5,328 bases of DNA from Paludibacter sp. (GTDB lineage Bacteria; Bacteroidota; Bacteroidia; Bacteroidales; Paludibacteraceae), in contig JAGPIU010000088.1 in the NCBI GenBank assembly GCA_018054805.1, forward strand, positions 1 to 5,328, written 5' to 3'. Positions 1-5,328 of this stretch are shown piece after piece (position 1 is the stretch's first letter; each line of letters begins with the position of its first letter). Under the pieces are notes generated by a model. That model did not search any database and was not told the DNA's origin. It saw only the letters and a list, made by a program, of their open reading frames with translations. Made by a program: the position numbers and the translations under genes.

Positions 1-119
1 ACATACAGAATTTGCCCGTTGACACTGCGAAACTCGTCCGCAGCCCATTTTTCGAGTGCTTCCATCGTTTCGTGATCGATGCGCAACACAAAAGGCTTAT
101 TTTTACTTTCCTTTGCCAA
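1..119 (-). CDS. Arc-family ribbon-helix-helix DNA-binding protein (3' end outside window)
   Basis: Only the first 39 codons lie in the window, and the gene continues past the left edge. The translation reads MAKESKNKPFVLRIDHETME at the start, then a helix rich in Ala, Glu and Trp, then the segment DEFRSVNGQILY. A short basic N-terminus, a strand of the type FVLRID, an amphipathic helix and an S-x-N-G-Q turn into a second helix together match small Arc-like ribbon-helix-helix proteins, which bind DNA as dimers through the paired N-terminal strands. The start is a TTG at 117-119. An in-frame TGA at 126-128 rules out any upstream ATG, and the next ATG (codon 19) would remove the DNA-binding strand. 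No clear Shine-Dalgarno sequence precedes it. It lies 46 bases after the SPFH gene on the same strand, so co-transcription is likely. From memory, such a protein often sits beside this type of SPFH gene in Bacteroidota. The target DNA is unknown. Confidence 0.8.
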   Translation of the reverse strand, partial: MAKESKNKPFVLRIDHETMEALEKWAADEFRSVNGQILY

Positions 120-165
120 AACAATTCAATTTAAAAATCCGGTTATAATTCGTCACGAAAAAAAG

Positions 166-1128
166 CTATTGGTGCAAAGTGCCTGCATTGATCACAGGCT
201 GAGTACCTTCTTCGCTACAAAGCACCACCATGAGATTGCTCACCATTGCAGCCTTTTTGTCGTCGTCAAGATCCACCACTTCCTCATCCGCAAGTTTTTT
301 CAGAGCCATTTTCACCATTCCCACAGCGCCATCCACAATTTTTTCACGGGCTGCAATAATTGCATCGGCCTGCTGACGACGAAGCATGACTGCCGCAATT
401 TCGGGTGCATAAGCCAGATAATTGATGCGCGCTTCCACCACATCGATACCCGAAATGCGAAGTCGCTCATTGATTTGCTCTTCGAGAATATTATTTACCT
501 CTTCGCCTCCCGACCGCAAAGTGAGCTCATCTTCACCGGCAGTACCTGTATGATCATAAGCATACATTCCGGCCACATAGCGCAAAGCTGAGTCGGCCTG
601 AATTTTCACGAAGTTCTCGTAAGCTTTCATTTTCTGCGACACATTGTCGACACCAGGCTGCGGATTAACCGACATTGAGGCATTATCGATATCGAAACTG
701 GCTTTATAAGTATCGGTCACTTTCCAAACCACCACCATACCAATCATTATCGGATTTCCGGTTTTATCGTTTACCTTAATCGGATCGGCATCGAGGTTAC
801 GTGCACGGAGTGTCAGTTTCTTTTTGGTAAAAAAAGGATTTACCCAGAAAAAGCCATTGTCCTTCACTGTGCCTTCGTACTCTCCAAAAAATATCATTAC
901 ACGGGCTTCGTTAGGTTCAATTTGCATAAAACCACCCCACACAATGCAATTTACAATGAAAAGTACCGCTGCACCCACAATACTTATGGTCAGTGGAACC
1001 ACCGACATATTCTGATTGGCTACCCAAACCAGAAAAACAACAATTGCTACCAAAAATGCAAAGTTAAAAATCAGCATCGGAATACCGGCCAATTTCATTC
1101 CTGAGAACGATTCTTCTTTTGTTTTCAT
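166..1128 (-). CDS. SPFH/band-7 (prohibitin-homology) domain membrane protein
   Basis: The gene encodes a complete 320-residue protein. Two hydrophobic segments, about residues 13-37 and 43-67, should anchor it in the inner membrane as a hairpin. Next comes a band-7/SPFH domain, about residues 68-260. It opens with [19 protein letters not shown] and contains the NPFF...R.RNLD segment, a strand reading [13 protein letters not shown], and [20 protein letters not shown], followed by the typical Ala/Gln-rich helix [20 protein letters not shown]. The C-terminus ([20 protein letters not shown], ending in GTLHQ) is the conserved tail of this bacterial SPFH subfamily. SPFH proteins form oligomeric rings or cages and organise membrane microdomains or restrain membrane proteases. 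The client of this one is unknown. It is not hflK/hflC or a typical flotillin, because it is short, lacks a long coiled coil and has two N-terminal membrane segments. The ATG at 1126-1128 is chosen because it includes the polar N-terminus; Met11 is a possible alternative. The stop is TAG. The Arc-like gene follows directly, suggesting an operon. Confidence 0.9.
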   Translation of the reverse strand: MKTKEESFSGMKLAGIPMLIFNFAFLVAIVVFLVWVANQNMSVVPLTISIVGAAVLFIVNCIVWGGFMQIEPNEARVMIFFGEYEGTVKDNGFFWVNPFFTKKKLTLRARNLDADPIKVNDKTGNPIMIGMVVVWKVTDTYKASFDIDNASMSVNPQPGVDNVSQKMKAYENFVKIQADSALRYVAGMYAYDHTGTAGEDELTLRSGGEEVNNILEEQINERLRISGIDVVEARINYLAYAPEIAAVMLRRQQADAIIAAREKIVDGAVGMVKMALKKLADEEVVDLDDDKKAAMVSNLMVVLCSEEGTQPVINAGTLHQ

Positions 1129-1164
1129 TTAATTATCAGTTTTTTAAATTAAAAATCGAAAAAC

Positions 1165-1174
1165 AATACGTATT
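1165..1174. repeat. Perfect 10-bp palindrome AATACGTATT
   Basis: AATACGTATT equals its own reverse complement. It lies 37 bases upstream of the SPFH start codon, in the zone where that gene's 5' leader or promoter should be. It could be an operator half-site or simply chance in A/T-rich DNA. Confidence 0.4.
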
Positions 1175-1189
1175 AAATTCATTTCAAAA

Positions 1190-1215
1190 AAAATGATTTT
1201 ATATAATATCATTTT
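1190..1215. repeat. Near-perfect 26-bp palindrome, possible operator
   Basis: The outer arms AAAATGAT (1190-1197) and ATCATTTT (1208-1215) are exact reverse complements. Between them the core TTATATAA (1199-1206) is itself a palindrome on the same axis. Only the T/T pair at 1198 and 1207 breaks the symmetry, so 24 of 26 positions obey it. The site lies between divergent genes, 62 bases from the SPFH start. That placement argues against a terminator and for a protein-binding site, though low sequence complexity raises the odds of chance. The link to the nearby Arc-like protein is inference only. Confidence 0.45.
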
Positions 1216-1254
1216 GATATCACAAATATTCAGAAAAATAATTGTAATCACCAA

Positions 1255-1268
1255 ATTTCCAAGGAAAT
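1255..1268. repeat. Short inverted repeat ATTTCC-AA-GGAAAT
   Basis: Two 6-base arms, 1255-1260 and 1263-1268, are exact reverse complements separated by AA. The element is about 56 bases upstream of the phosphatase -7 box, in the same divergent intergenic region as two other palindromes. It has more G/C than its surroundings. It is a possible operator; function is unproven. Confidence 0.35.
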
Positions 1269-1323
1269 ATTTTTCAAAATAAATTATCACAAACATTTAT
1301 AAGTCACGGAAATGCTTTTTTAG

Positions 1324-1331
1324 TAAATTTG
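1324..1331 (+). promoter_or_regulatory. Bacteroidota-type -7 promoter box (TAAATTTG) for the HAD gene
   Basis: TAAATTTG fits the TAnnTTTG consensus of the primary sigma factor in Bacteroidota, and it is followed by C as is common. It lies 27 bases before the phosphatase ATG, which implies a short leader. No good TTTG/TTG -33 box is seen about 20 bases upstream (the area reads ATTTATAAG), so support rests on the -7 match and its position. Confidence 0.5.
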
Positions 1332-1358
1332 CAGCCTGCAATCAACAAAAAAAAAGGA

Positions 1359-2015
1359 ATGAAGAAACTGATTATTTTCGATCTCGACGGCACTTTGCTC
1401 GATACTATTGAAGACCTTGCCAACAGTGTAAATTATGCACTTTCGTTACACAACTTCCCCACGCATCCGGTAAGTGCCTTCAACTTTTTCATTGGCAACG
1501 GATTAAATAAGTTACTTGAGCGTGCTTTGCCGGAAACCAGCCGCAATCAGGATAATATTTCGATGCTGAAAGCTGATTTTATAACACATTATTATAGTCA
1601 TTCCGACGAATTCACCAAGCCTTATCCCGGCATTTCGGAACTACTCAAAAAACTTTCGGCCGAAGGATTTCAGTTGGCCATTGCTTCGAATAAAATACAT
1701 CAGGCTACTGTTGATCTGGCAAAACGGTTTTTTGGAGAAATAAGATTTACGGCCGTGTTCGGACAACGCGAAGGTTATGCTGTAAAACCAAACCCGTCGA
1801 TACTTGAAGAAATTATAGAAATAGCCGGAGTACAAAAGAGTGAAGTGTTATACGTAGGCGATTCGGGCGTGGATGTAGCCACTGCCAATAACACACAAGT
1901 AGATTTCACAGGCGTTTTGTGGGGATTCCGTCCGCGTAAAGAACTGGAAGATGTGGGAGCTACCCGTTTTGTAAATACCACCGACGAATTATACAGCATT
2001 ATAAACAAACTCTGA
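1359..2015 (+). CDS. HAD-superfamily hydrolase, phosphoglycolate phosphatase-like (subfamily IA)
   Basis: The gene encodes a 218-residue cytosolic phosphatase with all four HAD motifs. Motif I is FDLDGTLLDT, with nucleophile Asp8 and acid/base Asp10. Motif II is LAIASNK, with Ser110. Motif III is the lysine of VKPNP, Lys143. Motif IV is VGDSGVDVATA, with Asp168 and Asp172 as magnesium ligands. A helical C1-type cap lies between motifs I and II (about residues 15-88), which places it in the group with Gph and PgmB. Gph removes phosphate from 2-phosphoglycolate formed during repair of 3'-phosphoglycolate DNA ends. The length fits Gph, but substrate choice within this family cannot be read from sequence, so pyrophosphatase (PpaX-like) or another sugar-phosphate substrate is possible. 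The ATG at 1359 is chosen because MKKLIIFDLDGT is the normal N-terminus; an upstream TTG at 1329 overlaps the -7 box. GGA directly abuts the ATG, too close for a standard Shine-Dalgarno. It stands alone, divergent from the SPFH gene. Confidence 0.9.
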   Translation: MKKLIIFDLDGTLLDTIEDLANSVNYALSLHNFPTHPVSAFNFFIGNGLNKLLERALPETSRNQDNISMLKADFITHYYSHSDEFTKPYPGISELLKKLSAEGFQLAIASNKIHQATVDLAKRFFGEIRFTAVFGQREGYAVKPNPSILEEIIEIAGVQKSEVLYVGDSGVDVATANNTQVDFTGVLWGFRPRKELEDVGATRFVNTTDELYSIINKL

Positions 2016-3684
<1,669 letters not shown>

Positions 3685-3724
3685 AAAAAACTTAAAAAAT
3701 TACGGGCGTTACATAACATAATAG

Positions 3725-3732
3725 TATTTTTG
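3725..3732 (+). promoter_or_regulatory. Possible -7 promoter box (TATTTTTG) for the isomerase gene
   Basis: TATTTTTG fits TAnnTTTG and lies 55 bases before the isomerase ATG. No TTTG-like -33 box is present 19-21 bases upstream, where the sequence is GGGCGTTAC, so this is a weaker candidate than the guaB box. If real, it would let the isomerase gene be transcribed apart from guaB, with the inverted repeats at 3743-3766 falling in its leader. Confidence 0.4.
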
Positions 3733-3742
3733 AGCGTTAATA

Positions 3743-3766
3743 GTAATCCGTGAGATTACGCGTAAT
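3743..3766. repeat. Overlapping hairpin and palindrome upstream of the isomerase gene
   Basis: GTAATC (3743-3748) and GATTAC (3754-3759) form a perfect 6-base inverted repeat around a 5-base loop, CGTGA. Overlapping its right arm, ATTACGCGTAAT (3755-3766) is a perfect 12-base palindrome. The two structures share ATTAC and cannot form at the same time in RNA. The element starts 10 bases after the candidate -7 box and ends 21 bases before the start codon. It could be an operator, a leader hairpin or a weak read-through barrier after guaB; there is no T run right after it, so a standard terminator is unlikely. Confidence 0.5.
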
Positions 3767-3787
3767 TTAAAATCAATGATTGTATAT

Positions 3788-5328
3788 ATGAAATCACAAA
3801 TTTTGTCTTTAGCTTTACTTGTTCTGTTCGGGTCGGCAAATGCTTTTGCATCAGATCCCGTATTAATGAAAATAAACGGAAAACCCGTTTACAAATCGGA
3901 GTTTGAATACATTTATAACAAGAACAATTCGAACAACTCGCTCGATAAAAAAACACTCGACGAGTATGTGGATTTATTTGTAAACTTCAAACTGAAGGTT
4001 GAAGAAGCAAAAGCTCAGGGACTGGATACCACACAATCTTTTATCAGCGAACTTGCCGGCTATCGCTCGCAACTCACCCGCCCTTATCTGACCGATTCGA
4101 AAGTGGATGAGCAGATTTTGCGCGAGGCTTACGACCGCATGAAAGAAGATGTGGAAGTGAGTCATATCCTTGTACGCATACCACAGGGCGCGACTCCTGC
4201 TGACACGCTGACTGCCTGGAAAAAAATCAACAGCACTTTGAAACGTCTCGACAAAGAAGACTTTGCAAAAGTGGCTAAAGAAATTTCCGAAGATCAGTCG
4301 GCTGAAGAAAACGGAGGCTATATTGGTTGGGTAACAGCTTTCCGCACCGTATATCCGTTCGAAACTGTAGCTTTCAATACGCCGGTTGGAAAAATTTCGG
4401 CTCCTGTGCGCACAGCGTTTGGGTATCACATTATCAAAGTACACAATCGCAGAAAATCGCAGGGAGAAATACTTGTATCGCACATTATGCGTTTTACCGC
4501 CGAAGGCGATGAAGCAAAAAACAAAGCAGCCAAACAAAAAACCGATTCGTTGTATCAACGTGTTTTGGCTGGCGACGATTTTGGAAAACTTGCCTCTGAA
4601 TTTTCGGAAGATCGTGGTTCTGCCACACGAAATGGTGAATTACCCTGGTTTGGAAGCGGGCGCATGATTCCTGAATTTGAAAATGCAGCTTTTGCGCTGA
4701 AGAACACCGGCGATGTATCAACTCCTATCCAATCGGCTTTTGGCTGGCACATTATAAAATTGCTCGACAGAAAAGGCGTGGCAAGCTTTGAAACAGTGAA
4801 AGCTGACATTGAGCGTAATGTAAAACGCGATGAACGTGCCAACATGGGACAGAAAGCTTTTGTGGATCGTTTGCGCAAGGAATACGGATACGCAGTAAAC
4901 ACCGCTTATGTAAATGAATTCAGCAAATTGCTCGAAAACAAAACGCTTGCCGATTCGGTTTTCCAACTGGAAGCTGCCAAACTCAACAAACCATTGTTTA
5001 CATTTGCAGGAAAAGAATTTACTCAAGCCGATTTTGCTGCTTATCTGAAAAAGAATGCTTTCTCGGAAAAAGCCATTGCATCTGAAATTATCGAACAGAA
5101 ATTGGATGCATTTACCGAAAAAGAGATTCTGGCTTACGAAGACAGTCAGCTCGAAAACAAATACGAAGACTTCCGCTTTCTGATCAACGAATATCACGAT
5201 GGTATTCTGCTTTTCGAAGTAAGCAACAACGAAGTTTGGGAAAAAGCGTCGAAAGACACTGAAGGTTTGGCCCGTTATTTCAATGAGCACAAAGCTGACT
5301 ATCGCTGGGAAAAACCACATTTCAAAGG
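3788..5328 (+). CDS. Secreted tandem-parvulin peptidyl-prolyl cis-trans isomerase (PpiC/SurA-like; 3' end outside window)
   Basis: The frame is open from ATG 3788 to the right edge: 513 codons, no stop. A Sec signal peptide (MKSQILSLALLVLFGSANAFA) is expected to be cut after Ala19 or Ala21, exporting the protein to the periplasm. Residues 22-120 resemble the N-terminal helical chaperone region of SurA/PrsA-type proteins. Two PpiC domains follow. The first (about 121-220) runs from EVSHILVRIP through EDQSAEENGGYIGWV to AFGYHIIKV. The second (about 227-327) runs from ILVSHIMRF through FSEDRGSATRNGELPWFGSG to AFGWHIIKL. The signature histidines and the GG(Y/E)LGW-like turns are present in both. 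A charged, mostly helical extension without recognised motifs continues from about residue 330. Such proteins help fold and deliver outer-membrane proteins. It follows guaB by 103 bases; from memory, guaB beside one or more PpiC/SurA genes is common in Bacteroidota. The surA symbol is withheld because a neighbour may be the true orthologue. Long minus-strand frames opposite it are shadows. Confidence 0.92.
   Translation, partial: MKSQILSLALLVLFGSANAFASDPVLMKINGKPVYKSEFEYIYNKNNSNNSLDKKTLDEYVDLFVNFKLKVEEAKAQGLDTTQSFISELAGYRSQLTRPYLTDSKVDEQILREAYDRMKEDVEVSHILVRIPQGATPADTLTAWKKINSTLKRLDKEDFAKVAKEISEDQSAEENGGYIGWVTAFRTVYPFETVAFNTPVGKISAPVRTAFGYHIIKVHNRRKSQGEILVSHIMRFTAEGDEAKNKAAKQKTDSLYQRVLAGDDFGKLASEFSEDRGSATRNGELPWFGSGRMIPEFENAAFALKNTGDVSTPIQSAFGWHIIKLLDRKGVASFETVKADIERNVKRDERANMGQKAFVDRLRKEYGYAVNTAYVNEFSKLLENKTLADSVFQLEAAKLNKPLFTFAGKEFTQADFAAYLKKNAFSEKAIASEIIEQKLDAFTEKEILAYEDSQLENKYEDFRFLINEYHDGILLFEVSNNEVWEKASKDTEGLARYFNEHKADYRWEKPHFK

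Larger units (their letters stand above)
1129..1358. promoter_or_regulatory. AT-rich divergent intergenic region
   Basis: This 230-base region separates the leftward SPFH gene from the rightward phosphatase gene, so it should hold the promoters of both. It is strikingly A/T-rich, with long A and T runs and no credible coding frame. It contains three palindromic elements (1165-1174, 1190-1215 and 1255-1268) and one rightward Bacteroidota-type -7 box (1324-1331). I found no full match to TAnnTTTG on the minus strand for the SPFH gene, so that promoter is not located. Confidence 0.6.

Noticed and set aside
79..591. 170-codon plus-strand frame opposite the SPFH gene
   Set aside because: Its translation is rich in His, Phe and Cys with no family resemblance, and it lies antisense to two clear genes. 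It is a shadow of minus-strand codon use.
1329..1358. Ten-codon N-terminal extension of the HAD protein from a TTG
   Set aside because: The extension reads QPAINKKKG before the canonical MKKLIIFDLDGT start and overlaps the -7 promoter box, so the ATG at 1359 is far more likely.
3685..3724. Possible guaB terminator in the A-rich stretch after its stop codon
   Set aside because: The stretch is A-runs on the sense strand without a preceding stem. The imperfect TTACG...CGTTA pairing at 3700-3711 leaves too little loop and has a mismatch.
3974..4558. 194-codon minus-strand frame, and a similar 200-codon one at 4718-5320
   Set aside because: Both are antisense to the tandem-PpiC gene, whose sense translation is strongly supported. 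The antisense translations are Phe/Arg/Ser-rich and featureless, as expected from reverse reading of Lys- and Glu-rich codons.

Overview
The window looks like ordinary chromosome from a member of the Bacteroidota. The evidence is threefold. Octamers matching the TAnnTTTG -7 promoter consensus of that phylum stand upstream of three genes. Start codons are preceded by A-rich leaders with no well-spaced Shine-Dalgarno sequence. The gene set (a Bacteroidota-type SPFH protein with a small Arc-like partner, and guaB followed by a tandem parvulin isomerase) also fits. The order and genus cannot be told from sequence alone, and I see no sign of a phage, transposon, CRISPR array or RNA gene.

Layout, left to right. 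Positions 1-1128 carry a two-gene unit on the minus strand. It holds an SPFH/band-7 membrane protein (complete) followed 46 bases later by the first 39 codons of an Arc-type ribbon-helix-helix protein that runs off the left edge. Positions 1129-1358 are a very AT-rich divergent intergenic region with three palindromes and a promoter-like box facing right. A HAD-family phosphatase of the phosphoglycolate-phosphatase type follows at 1359-2015 (+). After a 193-base gap with another promoter box comes guaB (IMP dehydrogenase, 2209-3684, +). A 103-base gap with a promoter box and overlapping inverted repeats leads to a secreted tandem-PpiC peptidyl-prolyl isomerase (3788 to the right edge, +). That gene is open at its 3' end and has no stop in the window, so a search for closed reading frames would miss it.

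How the genes relate. The three rightward genes share a strand, but each has its own gap of about 100-230 bases with a promoter-like box, so they are probably separate or only loosely coupled transcription units. They cover metabolite-phosphate housekeeping, the first committed step of guanine nucleotide synthesis, and envelope protein folding. The leftward pair is the least understood part: a membrane-scaffold protein apparently co-transcribed with a probable DNA-binding protein. The palindromes in the shared upstream region are reasonable operator candidates, but that link is inference. I found no convincing new multi-gene system here.
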